A stretch of 64,000 nucleotides of DNA, taken from positions 2,542,001-2,606,000 of the forward strand of contig NZ_CP123620.1 in assembly GCF_029873215.1 (NCBI RefSeq), given 5' to 3'. Source of the DNA: Nocardioides sp. BP30. Its GTDB lineage: Bacteria; Actinomycetota; Actinomycetes; Propionibacteriales; Nocardioidaceae. How positions within the stretch are numbered: the stretch's first letter is position 1; every line of letters starts with the position of its first letter. Positions 1 to 8,347 of this stretch are shown here, one piece after another. Position numbers and translations under genes: made by a program. The notes below the pieces were generated by a model. It was not told the DNA's origin. It was given only the letters and a program-made list of their open reading frames with translations, and made no database searches.

Positions 1-970
1 CGAACTCGTCGCCGCCGAGCCGGGAGACCGTGTCGGAGCGGCGCAGGCGCTCCCGCAGCCGGGAGGCGATGATGCCCAGCAGCTCGTCGCCCCGGGAGTG
101 GCCGAGGGTGTCGTTGAGATCCTTGAAGTGGTCGAGGTCCATCATCGCCACGACGACCGGCCGACCCGTCCGAGCCGCCCATCCGGCCGCCTCCTCGACC
201 CGCTGGACGAACAGGGCTCGGTTGGGCAGGCCGGTGAGGGCATCGTGGCGCGCCATCCACTCGTTGGCCGCCAGCTCACGCCGGAGCCTGCGGCTGACCG
301 AGAGCGTGATCACGAAGAGCATCACCGAGAGGCCGGCCAGGCCGAGCGCGAGGTCGCGGTAGAGCACGTGCAGGCTCGCGCGCACGTCGGCCTGGATCGG
401 GGCGTAGGGCAGGTAGGCCTCCAGGACGCCGATCTGCTTGGCCGAGGTGCCGACCGTCAGCGGGAGGTAGACCTCCACGGCGGCGGGACCGACCGGGCCG
501 GAGTCTCCCGGGTCGGCGTTGAGGTGGGTCAGCTGGGCGACCACGTCCCCGTGCGCCGCTGCGACGATCTCGTCGTCATCGTCACCGTACGCCGGCCCCT
601 TCCCCTTTCCCTTCGCCTTCGGATCCTGGGAGAACACCACCGCACCGTGCTCGTCGCGCAGCCGCAGCCGGAGCAACCGCCCGTCGGTCACGGCACGGGT
701 CACCAGGCGGGTCATAGCGGTGCGTTCGCGAGCGGAGAGGCCCTTGCTCAGGGGCTGGCCGTCGAGCTGCGGCGCGACCGCCGTCTGGGCGACCAGCAGC
801 GCCTCGGTCCGCGCCTCGTCCAGACCACGGCTCTGCGCCGTACCCCTGATCCCCAGCGAGAGCCCCAGCCCGAGCAGGAGCACCGGGATCAGGATGAGGA
901 CGACGTGGGTCAGCAGCAGCCGGACCGTCGAGCCCGTACGCCGCCGCCGCGGTTCGGTGCTCGGGGACAT
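1..970 (-). CDS. Membrane GGDEF protein, probable diguanylate cyclase (partial)
   Basis: Reads leftward off the window edge; 323 residues are visible. The ATG at 970 is followed by a basic N-terminus, a transmembrane helix (about residues 17-41), an extracytoplasmic stretch of about 160 residues and a second helix (about 205-226). A GGDEF domain follows with DALTGLPN (243-250), the MMDLDHFKDLND nucleotide/metal segment (about 276-287) and the signature RLGGDEF as the last visible residues. The intact signature suggests c-di-GMP synthesis controlled by an external signal sensed by the region between the helices, which I do not recognise. The remainder of the GGDEF domain and any EAL domain lie outside the window. 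The next gene on the same strand is a GGDEF-EAL protein, so these form a local c-di-GMP pair. Confidence 0.9.
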   Translation of the reverse strand, partial: MSPSTEPRRRRTGSTVRLLLTHVVLILIPVLLLGLGLSLGIRGTAQSRGLDEARTEALLVAQTAVAPQLDGQPLSKGLSARERTAMTRLVTRAVTDGRLLRLRLRDEHGAVVFSQDPKAKGKGKGPAYGDDDDEIVAAAHGDVVAQLTHLNADPGDSGPVGPAAVEVYLPLTVGTSAKQIGVLEAYLPYAPIQADVRASLHVLYRDLALGLAGLSVMLFVITLSVSRRLRRELAANEWMARHDALTGLPNRALFVQRVEEAAGWAARTGRPVVVAMMDLDHFKDLNDTLGHSRGDELLGIIASRLRERLRRSDTVSRLGGDEF

Positions 971-1036
971 GGGCGGAGGCTAGTGCACCGCGTCGCCGCC
1001 GGGGCGCGTTTCGGCCGGTTGCTGCGCGATCCGGAC

Positions 1037-1102
1037 CGTCGACTCGGGCCTCCGTCCCCGTCGACTCGGGCCTCCGTCCCCGTCGACGCGGGCCTCCGTC
1101 CC
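1037..1102. repeat. Three tandem 22-bp repeats between two c-di-GMP genes
   Basis: Units at 1037-1058, 1059-1080 and 1081-1102 begin cgtcgactcggg. The first two are identical and the third differs at one base. They lie between the stop of the GGDEF-EAL gene and the start of the GGDEF gene, so they are in the leader of the latter. Function unknown; simple slippage is possible. Confidence 0.85.
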
Positions 1103-1137
1103 GTTGCGTCGACACCACCGTGCCGGCGTCGGCCGGC

Positions 1138-2889
1138 CTAGCGCGGGAGGACCCCGATCACCGGCCGACCGAAGTGGTAGCCCTGGCCGAGGTGGTAGCC
1201 GAGCCGGCGCAGGACCTCCGCCTGATGGGCGGTCTCGATCCGCTCGGCGACGAGCCGTACGTCGAGGCTGCGGCCGATGCTCACGATCGCCTCGAGGATC
1301 GGAGCCTCGTCGCGGTCCTCGCCGATGGCTCCGACGAGAGCGCCGTCGATCTTGAGCACGTCGATCGGCAGCTGCTCGAGGCGTCGCAGCGAGGAGTAGC
1401 CGGAGCCGAAGTCGTCCATGGCGACGAGGACGCCGCGTGCGCGCAGGGCGCGCAGGTTCGCCAGCACCTGGGGTTCCTCGTCGTCGAACGCCCCCTCCGT
1501 GATCTCCAGGACCAACAGGTTGGCCGGCATCGACCAGGCATCGAGCAGGGCGATCACCCTCGAGGCGTAGTCGGGGCTGCGCAGCTCCACCGCCGAGGCG
1601 TTCACCCCGACCGAGCGCCGCGGCTCGGCACTCGCCATCAGGGTCCGGCAGACAGTCCCCAGCGACCACGCGCCCAGCGCGTGGATCGCCCCGGTGCGCT
1701 CGGCCTCGGGGATGAACTGGTCCGGCATGATCAGCCCCTTTTGCGGGTGCTGCCACCGGGCGAGCGCCTCGCAGCCGATCACCTCGCCGGTGGCCAGCTG
1801 CACGACGGGCTGGTAGGCGAGCACCATCTCGCCGGCGGCGATGGCGGCCTCCAGCTCGCTGGCCGATCGCGACGGGTCGCCGTAGGCGACGATGCGGTCC
1901 CGCCCGGCCGTCTTGGCCTCGTAGAGGGCGACGTCGGCACGGTTCATCAGGATCGAGCCGGAGTCGCCCGGCTGCCAGGCGGCCACGCCGACCGACACTG
2001 TCACCTCCGCCGGGGCACCGCTGCGCAGCACGTCGGCGAGATCGGCCGCCCGGCCGAGGGTGCTGTCGGGAAGCAGCAGCGCGAACTCGTCCCCGCCGTA
2101 CCGGGCGAGGGTGGCCACCGGCGGGATCAGCGGTGCCCAGCTCCGGGCGCATGCGATCAGCAACCGGTCGCCGGCCGGATGGCCCGCAGTGTCGTTGATC
2201 TGCTTGAAGCGGTCCACGTCGAGCACCGCGAGGCAGAGCCGGCGACCGTCGCGCTCGGCGCTCCGCAGCGCCTCCTCCAGCCGGCGGTCGAAGCCGCGGC
2301 GGCTGGCGAGCCCGGTCAGGAAGTCCCGGTCGGCGGCGCTGGCGGCCCGTGCCAGCCAGGCGACGACGAGTGTCGTCCCGAGCGTGCAGCCCTGGATCAG
2401 CACGATCGACCCAGGGGCGATGTCGACGGCCGCGAGGCAGATCGTGCAGGCGGCCTCGGTGACCAGTACGTGCACGAGGCCCTGGGAGAGCGGGAAGAGG
2501 AAGACCGCGTTGATGGTGATGAAGAGGAACGGCATGCTCAGCGCGATCGAGGCGGCATCGCCGTGGCCGAGCAGGACCAGCGCACAGATGAGCCCGGTTC
2601 CCAGGGCGATGACCGCGTGGTAGGCCCAGCGGGGGAGCCGCCGCCCCGTCGCCAGGATCAGCCCGCCGACGACCACCCCGACCACGCCGATGACGGCGAT
2701 GCTGCGGACATCGACCCGATCCGAACCCAGCCGCACCGCGGTCCCGATCAGCAGGATCGTGCCACCCAGGAGGTAGAGGCTCGCGGCGGTCCAGCGCAGG
2801 GTGTTGATCGTCGCCACCGACGGCGCCTCGCGCCATGCCCGGCTCCGAGCGAGGGAGGAGGGGCTCCACGAGCGGCGCTCTCGATCCAT
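1138..2889 (-). CDS. Membrane GGDEF-EAL protein (c-di-GMP turnover)
   Basis: 583 residues from the ATG at 2889; an upstream in-frame extension exists but would run through the promoter of the divergent SDR gene. About six hydrophobic helices fill residues 30-180, giving an integral-membrane input domain. A GGDEF domain follows (DFLTGL at about 189, RYGGDEF with GGDEF at 265-269), then an EAL domain with CEALARW (EAL at 374-376), a VNASA segment, MDDFGSGYSS and VAERIET. Both signatures look intact, so synthesis and hydrolysis of c-di-GMP are both possible; in this family one activity often dominates, and which one cannot be read here. It is followed on the same strand by the GGDEF protein at 1-970. 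Confidence 0.93.
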   Translation of the reverse strand: MDRERRSWSPSSLARSRAWREAPSVATINTLRWTAASLYLLGGTILLIGTAVRLGSDRVDVRSIAVIGVVGVVVGGLILATGRRLPRWAYHAVIALGTGLICALVLLGHGDAASIALSMPFLFITINAVFLFPLSQGLVHVLVTEAACTICLAAVDIAPGSIVLIQGCTLGTTLVVAWLARAASAADRDFLTGLASRRGFDRRLEEALRSAERDGRRLCLAVLDVDRFKQINDTAGHPAGDRLLIACARSWAPLIPPVATLARYGGDEFALLLPDSTLGRAADLADVLRSGAPAEVTVSVGVAAWQPGDSGSILMNRADVALYEAKTAGRDRIVAYGDPSRSASELEAAIAAGEMVLAYQPVVQLATGEVIGCEALARWQHPQKGLIMPDQFIPEAERTGAIHALGAWSLGTVCRTLMASAEPRRSVGVNASAVELRSPDYASRVIALLDAWSMPANLLVLEITEGAFDDEEPQVLANLRALRARGVLVAMDDFGSGYSSLRRLEQLPIDVLKIDGALVGAIGEDRDEAPILEAIVSIGRSLDVRLVAERIETAHQAEVLRRLGYHLGQGYHFGRPVIGVLPR

Positions 2890-3002
2890 CACCCGGTCAG
2901 TGTGGCAGCGCCATGGCGCGGATGCGGTGAGTTCGGCTCTCGGGCCGACGCGTCGGCCGACGGTGCGGGCATCGCGGCTCGCACCGCGGGTAACGGACAG
3001 CC

Positions 3003-3959
3003 GTGATCGACTCCGAGCGGATCCTCCTGGTGACCGGTGCCTCCAGCGGGATCGGCCGCGCGACAGCCCTCGCGGCGGCATCGGCCGGAGCCCACCTCGT
3101 CCTCGCAGCGCGTGACCCCGACGCGTTGCAGGAGACGGCCGACGCCTGCGAGTGCGCCGGCGCCGCCTCAGCCCTCGCCGTCCCGACCGACATCGGCCTC
3201 GACTCCGACGTCGAGGCGCTGGTCGGGGCCGTGCTCGAACGACACGGGCGAGTGGACGTCGCGGTGCACTGCGCGGGCGTGGCGGCGTACGGCCGGACCG
3301 AGCAGATCCCGGCGGAGGTGTTCGACGGCGTGATCGCCACCAACCTGACCGGCTCGGTCAATCTCGCCCGCCACGTGCTGCCGGTGCTGCGGCGTCAGCG
3401 CCACGGCACGCTCGTCCTGGTCGGTTCGGTGATCGGGCACCTCGGGGTGCCGACGATGAGTCCCTACGTGCTCAGCAAGTGGGGCGTGCGGGCGCTGGCG
3501 CGCCAGCTACAGCTGGAGAACCGCGACGTGCCCGGGGTGAGCGTGCGCTACGTCGCACCAGGGGGCATCGACACCCCGATCTACCGGCTGGCGGCCAACT
3601 ACGCGGGGTTCCAGGGCATGCCGCCACCGCCGGTGCGCCGTCCTGACCGGGTCGCCCGCCAGCTCCTCGATCGGGTCGACACCCGCCGGGGGCGCGATCA
3701 GCTCGAGCTGACCAATGAGCTGATGCGCTTCGGGTTCACCGTGTTCCCGCGGTTGTACGACGCGCTCGTGGGGCCGTTGTTCGCCGCCGCAGCCCGCGAT
3801 CTCGGCGCGCCGCTGGCGCCGGGGCCGGGCAACGTCCTGGCGCCGCACCACGTCCGCGAAGGCGGTGACGACGGGGGTCGAGCTCGACGGGGCCTCGGCG
3901 TCCTCGCGGTGCTGCGCAACGTCGGTCGCCTGGTCCGTGGACCTCGGGGAGGTCAATGA
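3003..3959 (+). CDS. Short-chain dehydrogenase/reductase (SDR)
   Basis: 318 residues, GTG start. The classical SDR signature is complete: the TGASSGIGRA dinucleotide-binding motif (residues 11-20), NLTG around 114 (structural Asn), catalytic Ser142 in the VGS segment, and Tyr155/Lys159 in SPYVLSKW. The C-terminal 70 residues are longer than in minimal SDRs and end in an Arg/Gly-rich tail. The substrate is unknown. The gene is divergent from the GGDEF-EAL gene and its end overlaps the convergent gene at 3953-4486 by 7 bp. Confidence 0.92.
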   Translation: MIDSERILLVTGASSGIGRATALAAASAGAHLVLAARDPDALQETADACECAGAASALAVPTDIGLDSDVEALVGAVLERHGRVDVAVHCAGVAAYGRTEQIPAEVFDGVIATNLTGSVNLARHVLPVLRRQRHGTLVLVGSVIGHLGVPTMSPYVLSKWGVRALARQLQLENRDVPGVSVRYVAPGGIDTPIYRLAANYAGFQGMPPPPVRRPDRVARQLLDRVDTRRGRDQLELTNELMRFGFTVFPRLYDALVGPLFAAAARDLGAPLAPGPGNVLAPHHVREGGDDGGRARRGLGVLAVLRNVGRLVRGPRGGQ

Positions 3960-4486
3960 CCCCGTGCGGCGACGATCGCGGTACCGCCCGACCAACGCGC
4001 CAGCAGGTGCGCTCGCGACCCGTCCGACTCGCGCGGGTCGGTCGCGATCACCGGTACGCCGGCCTCCTGGTCGTGCCCGTCGGGCAGGACGAGGGTGACC
4101 CGCACGGTGGGCTCGCGGGTCTGGATCCGCTCGGCGCCGTCCCAGACCTCCTCGGTGGCCTGGGCCTGGTCGCCGCGCAGCGCGCGGTCGTAGCAGCCCA
4201 GGGCCACCGGGTCCCCGAGGCCGTCGTAGACCCAGCGGGTGCCGAGCACGCTGTGCTCCATGGTGCAGATCAGGTGCGCGTCAGCGCCCGCGAGCGGGGC
4301 ATTGCGGTAGGTGAGCACCGCATGCAGCACCGTCCCACCCGCGTCCAGCAGGAAGCCCTCGACGCCGACCTGGCCCTCCGGGTCGTCGAACCGGTAGGCG
4401 CCGAGGACCGTCACCGGGCTGCCGAGTCGCCGCTCGAGCACCTCGGCCTTGGTCGGCGCGATCGTGGCCCGGTGGATGACTGCCAT
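3953..4486 (-). CDS. Maltokinase N-terminal cap-like domain protein
   Basis: 177 residues beginning MAVIHRATIAPTKAEVLERR, which resembles the opening of the actinobacterial maltokinase N-terminal cap (CG0192-type) family. In true maltokinases the cap is fused to an aminoglycoside-phosphotransferase-like kinase domain; here it stands alone and no kinase motifs are visible, so catalysis is unlikely. Trp and charged residues such as TRWVYDGLGDP are spread through it. It is convergent with the SDR and downstream of a strong hairpin that isolates it from the Ig-like gene. The role is unknown; a ligand-binding or glycogen-related function would be a guess. Confidence 0.7.
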   Translation of the reverse strand: MAVIHRATIAPTKAEVLERRLGSPVTVLGAYRFDDPEGQVGVEGFLLDAGGTVLHAVLTYRNAPLAGADAHLICTMEHSVLGTRWVYDGLGDPVALGCYDRALRGDQAQATEEVWDGAERIQTREPTVRVTLVLPDGHDQEAGVPVIATDPRESDGSRAHLLARWSGGTAIVAARGH

Positions 4487-4498
4487 GGTCGAACCCTA

Positions 4499-4556
4499 GC
4501 GACCGACCGTGGCTGGCAGGCGCACCCGGTGTGCGCTTCCCTCCACGGTCGGTCGC
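4499..4556 (-). terminator. Nested hairpin, likely terminator of the secreted Ig-like gene
   Basis: A perfect 14-bp inverted repeat (4499-4512 with 4543-4556, arm gcgaccgaccgtgg) encloses a second perfect 6-bp hairpin (4520-4525 with 4531-4536). It lies 9 bp past the stop of the gene at 4565-5545. There is no U-tract, as is usual for high-GC actinobacterial terminators. Confidence 0.75.
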
Positions 4557-4564
4557 GACCAGCC

Positions 4565-5545
4565 TCAGTGGACCGTGATCTTGGTCTTCTTGGCCTTCGA
4601 CGCCTGGTAGTAGAGCGCGCCGAGGTACTTCGTCACGATCGTGTAGTGGCCGGTCTTGAGGTGCGGCAGCGTGACATAGGCGACGCCCTGCTTGAGGGTC
4701 TTCTTCGTCTTGAACTTGCCGATCGACACCGTGACGTAGCCGTCGACCACCCAGCCCGGGGAGGCGACCTTCACCTTCGCGCTCACCCGCTGACCGCGCT
4801 TGAACTTCTTCGGGACCTTGATCGTCGTCGTGGTCTTGGACTTGGGCGCCGGCTGCATCGTGACGGCGTTGGTGGTGAGCGTCGTCGGGAGACCGAGCAC
4901 GCTGTACTGGGCCAGGTAGCCGGTCATCGTCAGCTGGGCCTGGACGGCTCGGGAGCCGTCCTCCCGGACGGTGCGGTAGTCGGTTCCGGTCGCGCCCGCA
5001 ATGGGGACGCTGCCGCGCATCCACTGCTGGGTGACGCTGGCGGTGTAGTTGGGGCCGCCGCCGCCGGCGACGTTCATCGCCGCGGTCAGGGAGGCAGGGA
5101 TGTGCACCGACAGGCGCGAGCCGACGGCATTGGCACCGCTGATGCTCGGCACGGTGACGTGCATGACGTACACCGTCGGCTCACCGGCGGTCACCGTGAG
5201 CGCAGTGGCGGGGTCGAAGGACAGTCCCGCGACGCCACAGGGCGAGATGCCCACGCAGTGGAAGCCGGAGAATGTCGTGAGGGTCAAGACACCGTAGTCG
5301 CCCGCCGCGAGCGCGAAGCTCTGGCTGGCCGACGCGCTCGGCGAAGCGCTGCTGTCCGCAGGGAGGCCGTCGTCGCCGAGCACCTCCATCAGCGCCGGTG
5401 TGGGGTGGTTGTACTGGTCGACGACCTTGACCGTGAGCGTGCCGGTGTCGTCGGCGTGCGCTGCGGGCGCTGCCACGAGGAACGAGGAGAGAACGAGGGC
5501 CGACGCGGCGGTGAGCGCGCCGAGGAGGGAGCGAGGTCGCGGCAA
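4565..5545 (-). CDS. Secreted Ig-like repeat protein, function unknown
   Basis: 326 residues. The N-terminus is a Sec signal peptide: MPRPR, a hydrophobic run, then cleavage around AAPAAHA-DD at about residue 32. The mature part begins with TGTLTVKVVDQYNHPTP, a beta-rich carboxypeptidase-regulatory or Ig-like opening. A Ser/Ala-rich stretch follows, and the last 90 residues are a Lys-rich Ig-like module (TTTTIKVPKKFKRGQRVSAK onward) of the type found at the C-termini of many actinobacterial exported proteins. No catalytic motif is visible. The strongly basic C-terminus might bind the anionic cell wall (inference). Confidence 0.8.
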   Translation of the reverse strand: MPRPRSLLGALTAASALVLSSFLVAAPAAHADDTGTLTVKVVDQYNHPTPALMEVLGDDGLPADSSASPSASASQSFALAAGDYGVLTLTTFSGFHCVGISPCGVAGLSFDPATALTVTAGEPTVYVMHVTVPSISGANAVGSRLSVHIPASLTAAMNVAGGGGPNYTASVTQQWMRGSVPIAGATGTDYRTVREDGSRAVQAQLTMTGYLAQYSVLGLPTTLTTNAVTMQPAPKSKTTTTIKVPKKFKRGQRVSAKVKVASPGWVVDGYVTVSIGKFKTKKTLKQGVAYVTLPHLKTGHYTIVTKYLGALYYQASKAKKTKITVH

Positions 5546-5637
5546 GGCAGGATCCTTCCGGGTGGGGGGAGTCCCGAGAGACGGGCCGGGGAGCCCAGCG
5601 ACGAGCGTCGCACAACGTCGAGATCGCGCGCAGGCGT

Positions 5638-6036
5638 TCAGTGCGATTGCGCCTGCCGTTTCAGCTCAGCCCACGAGCCGCGCTGCCGAAGGGTGGCACC
5701 ACTAGGCGTGTCCTCCCGCGTCCTGGCCCACGCCGAGTAGTCGGCGAACGAGCCTGTCGCGCCCTCGGTCGACAGGTAGGTGGCGACGACGGCGACCAGG
5801 TCCTCCTCCGACCAGCGCCGGCTCGTCGAGCGGGTGGCGTTGGCGCGGAGCCCGGCGGCCTCGCACGCCGCCCGCCACGACCCGAACCGCCGGATCAGCA
5901 GCGCCGGCGAGGCGGCGATGTCGCGGCCGCGCTGCCAGGCGTCGTACGCGCCGTTGGTCAACGGCTCACCCAGCTCGGCGGCCGCGGCCCGCAGGCCGTC
6001 GATCAGCTGGCCGTCGGAGAAGTCGGGGGTGCGCAC
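5638..6036 (-). CDS. Homing-endonuclease-associated (HNH) repeat protein
   Basis: About 132 residues from the GTG at 6036; a longer frame back to 6198 would overlap the upstream PPOX gene heavily. It contains two copies of the helical HNH-associated repeat, each ending in FGSWRAACEAAGL or RGSWAELKRQA style: about residues 6-60 and 70-125. In larger proteins these repeats accompany HNH or GIY-YIG nucleases and bind DNA. No nuclease motif is visible here, so this is probably a stand-alone DNA-binding protein or a remnant. It is the last gene of a leftward series after the PPOX/ThrE pair, separated by 64 bp. Confidence 0.7.
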   Translation of the reverse strand: MRTPDFSDGQLIDGLRAAAAELGEPLTNGAYDAWQRGRDIAASPALLIRRFGSWRAACEAAGLRANATRSTSRRWSEEDLVAVVATYLSTEGATGSFADYSAWARTREDTPSGATLRQRGSWAELKRQAQSH

Positions 6037-6100
6037 GTCAGCACCGTAGAGGATCGTCGGCTCACCGACGAGGGAGGCAGCCGCACCGGCACCGCCGTGC

Positions 6101-6520
6101 TCAGCCCACCAGCGCCCGCGAGACCAGGAACCGGTCCACCTCGATCCGGATCGCCACCCGCTCCGGATTGGGGCGCGGCGTGCGGTACCGACCGGCATAG
6201 CACTGCTCCGCCCGTCGTACGGCGTCGCCGTCGCTGTGCACCAGCGCCCTCCCTTCGAGGGTGGACCAGCGGGCGCCGTCGACCTGACACGCGGCGACGG
6301 GCGACCCGTCGGGAGCCGCCGCTATCCGCCGGGCCTTGTGCGATGCGCGCGAGGTGATCACCCAGGCGCAGCGCTGCTCGTGGTCCAGGGCCACACCGAC
6401 GGGGACGACGTGCGGTCGCCCGTCGGGCCGCACCGTGGTGAGGGAGCACAGGTGCCGCTCGGTCCAGAACTCGAGCAGGTCGGCGGGGAAGGCGTCCCAG
6501 CCGGGCGTCCACGTGGTCAT
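6101..6520 (-). CDS. PPOX-fold (pyridoxamine 5'-phosphate oxidase family) protein
   Basis: 139 residues. The split-barrel flavin/F420-binding pattern is visible: LCSLTTVRPDGRPHVVPVG (about residues 22-40), CAWVITSRASHKARRIAA and GARWSTLEGRALV. These resemble the actinobacterial PPOX-class family that uses F420 or FMN to reduce diverse substrates; the cofactor cannot be decided from sequence alone. Its ATG overlaps the stop of the ThrE-like gene (ATGA), so the two are translationally coupled, though a functional link is not obvious. Confidence 0.85.
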   Translation of the reverse strand: MTTWTPGWDAFPADLLEFWTERHLCSLTTVRPDGRPHVVPVGVALDHEQRCAWVITSRASHKARRIAAAPDGSPVAACQVDGARWSTLEGRALVHSDGDAVRRAEQCYAGRYRTPRPNPERVAIRIEVDRFLVSRALVG

Positions 6521-7785
6521 GGGGCCATCATCGCCGAGGCGACCAACGCGCCGAGCTGGGTGCCGATGCACACGCTCGCGAACGTCGCGCCGGCGGTGGC
6601 GAGCGCCGCTGTGCTCGTCGAGGAGATCGCCACCAGGCCGACGGTCCCGGGCACCAGCAGCAGGAAGGCCGGCTGGAAGGTGACGGTCGCCGGGACCGCG
6701 TCGCGGAGCCGCTCGACCGCCCGGGCGACCACCAGCAGCAGCCCGGCCGCGATGCCGGACGCGACGACGCTGGTGGTGAGGACGGAGGCGAGGGTGACCA
6801 CGGCGTAGGTGCCGAGCATGACGACCACGCCGAGTCCGGCGAGCCGCCGGCCCGCCCCGAAAGCGACGCTGACGCCCAACGCCAGCAGCACCACGCCCAG
6901 GACCGAGAGCCACTCCGGCGGCACCGAGGACCAGGCCGACCAGGCCGACCCGTGATGTTCGCTGCCGGGGATGTCGCCCACCAGTCCCGCCGAGGTGGGA
7001 TCGAGGTGCAGCCCGGTCAGCGAGGCGCCGGCCGCGATGCCGGCCGCCATGAACGCCAGCGCGATGGCGCCGTACATCAGCCGGGCCGCACCGGCGACGA
7101 TGTCGGTCGAGGTGAGTTCGAGCAGAGCGTTGGTGATCAGGGCGCCCGGCACCAGGACGGCGAAGGGTGCGCACACCGCCGCGAGTGGGACGGTCCCGAT
7201 GTCGAAGAGGTCGGCGAGCGTCCCCACCGCCGAGGCGGCGAGGAACGCCGTCACGAACGGCATCACCGAGGCCGCCGGACGCCTCCGCTCCGAGACGGCG
7301 ACGGCGGCACCGATCAACGCACCGAGCACCAGGGCGGCACCCTCGGCCCACCAGGGACAGCGGAACAGCGTGGCGAGCCCGGTGGCGATCAGGGCGCTTC
7401 CCACGGTGGTCGCCGCGACCGGGTGTCGGCGTACCTGGGCACGGATCGCGTCGATGCGTTCGGGGACCTCGGCCAGCCCCACGCTGCCCCGGGCGATGCC
7501 GCGGGAGAGCCGGCTGGCCTGCGCCGACTGCCGGAAGGTCAGAGCACCCTCGGCGCTGGCCATGCGGGTCTCTCCTGTCCGGTCGTCGCTGACCATCACC
7601 GTCTGGGGCAGCACCGAGAAGGTCAGGTCCAGCTCGGGCGTCGCGGTGGCGCATGCCGCCTCCAGACCGTCACGTACGTCGGAGACCGACATCCCCGCGT
7701 CCAACAGCAGCGCGCCGATGCGGCCGTACGTCGACTCGGGGACGGGACCGGGGGCGGGAACCGCGCGGGCGAGGCTCGTCTGCAC
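6517..7785 (-). CDS. Threonine/serine exporter (ThrE) family membrane protein
   Basis: 422 residues with a two-part ThrE arrangement. The N-terminal amphipathic domain (residues about 20-130) includes GALLLDAGMSVSDVRDGLEA and TGETRMASAEG. Roughly ten hydrophobic helices follow, from about 135 to the C-terminus, including VPLAAVCAPFAVLVPGALITN, and the protein ends ALVASAMMAP. ThrE-type carriers export threonine and serine by proton-motive force in Corynebacterium. It overlaps the downstream PPOX-fold gene by 4 bp. Confidence 0.87.
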   Translation of the reverse strand: MQTSLARAVPAPGPVPESTYGRIGALLLDAGMSVSDVRDGLEAACATATPELDLTFSVLPQTVMVSDDRTGETRMASAEGALTFRQSAQASRLSRGIARGSVGLAEVPERIDAIRAQVRRHPVAATTVGSALIATGLATLFRCPWWAEGAALVLGALIGAAVAVSERRRPAASVMPFVTAFLAASAVGTLADLFDIGTVPLAAVCAPFAVLVPGALITNALLELTSTDIVAGAARLMYGAIALAFMAAGIAAGASLTGLHLDPTSAGLVGDIPGSEHHGSAWSAWSSVPPEWLSVLGVVLLALGVSVAFGAGRRLAGLGVVVMLGTYAVVTLASVLTTSVVASGIAAGLLLVVARAVERLRDAVPATVTFQPAFLLLVPGTVGLVAISSTSTAALATAGATFASVCIGTQLGALVASAMMAP

Positions 7786-7903
7786 GGTGTCATGGTCCCA
7801 CCCGTGCCGTCTCCAGCCCCCATCCGTGCATGCTGATCCCGGCCGCGGCGATCACCGGTTTCCGGGGAAGCGCCGTCCCCGTAGTGCGGCCAGAGTGCAC
7901 GCC

Positions 7904-8347
7904 ATGACTGCTTCCCACACCGCGCGCCGGCGGTCGGGCCGACCCGTCGCCGTCGCCCTCCCGGCGCTCACCCTGGCGCTGTCGTCGGCCCTGGCCCTCG
8001 CCGCCTGCGGTGGCGACTCGGCCACCGACCGCGCGTGCGCGGCCCGCGACGACCTGTCGACGTCGGTGCAGAAGGTCATCACCGACCTGCGGAAGGGCAA
8101 CGTCGGCGATGCCCGGGACCAGCTGGGCGACGTGCGCGCGAAGGTCTCGGCCCTCGGTGACGCGGTCGGAGACCTGAGCGCTCAGGAGCGCGACCGGCTG
8201 CAACCGCAGGTCACCGACCTCCAGGACCAGCTCAAGGCGCTGCCCGACGCCGGCAGCCTGGCCGAGCTGCGCACCGCGATCGGCAGGCTCAACACGAGCG
8301 CGTCGACCCTGCTCTCGGATCTGGGTACCGACCTGACGTGCTCTTGA
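7904..8347 (+). CDS. Small lipoprotein with helical domain
   Basis: 147 residues. A twin-Arg-rich N-terminus (RRRSGRP) and a hydrophobic stretch lead to the lipobox LALAACGG, with the lipidated Cys at about residue 32. The mature part is a predicted helical bundle (SVQKVITDLRKGNVGDARDQ... LQPQVTDLQDQLKALPDAG) with heptad-like spacing. Cys residues in RACAAR and at the extreme C-terminus (LTCS) could form a disulfide. No enzyme motif is seen. The next gene (MpaB-type oxygenase) starts 10 bp inside it, so the two are co-transcribed. Confidence 0.8.
   Translation: MTASHTARRRSGRPVAVALPALTLALSSALALAACGGDSATDRACAARDDLSTSVQKVITDLRKGNVGDARDQLGDVRAKVSALGDAVGDLSAQERDRLQPQVTDLQDQLKALPDAGSLAELRTAIGRLNTSASTLLSDLGTDLTCS

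Noticed and set aside
1120..3006. Long plus-strand ORF of 628 codons opposite the GGDEF-EAL gene
   Set aside because: Its product is His/Arg/Pro-rich and has no family pattern; it is the antisense shadow of a clear GGDEF-EAL gene in high-GC DNA.
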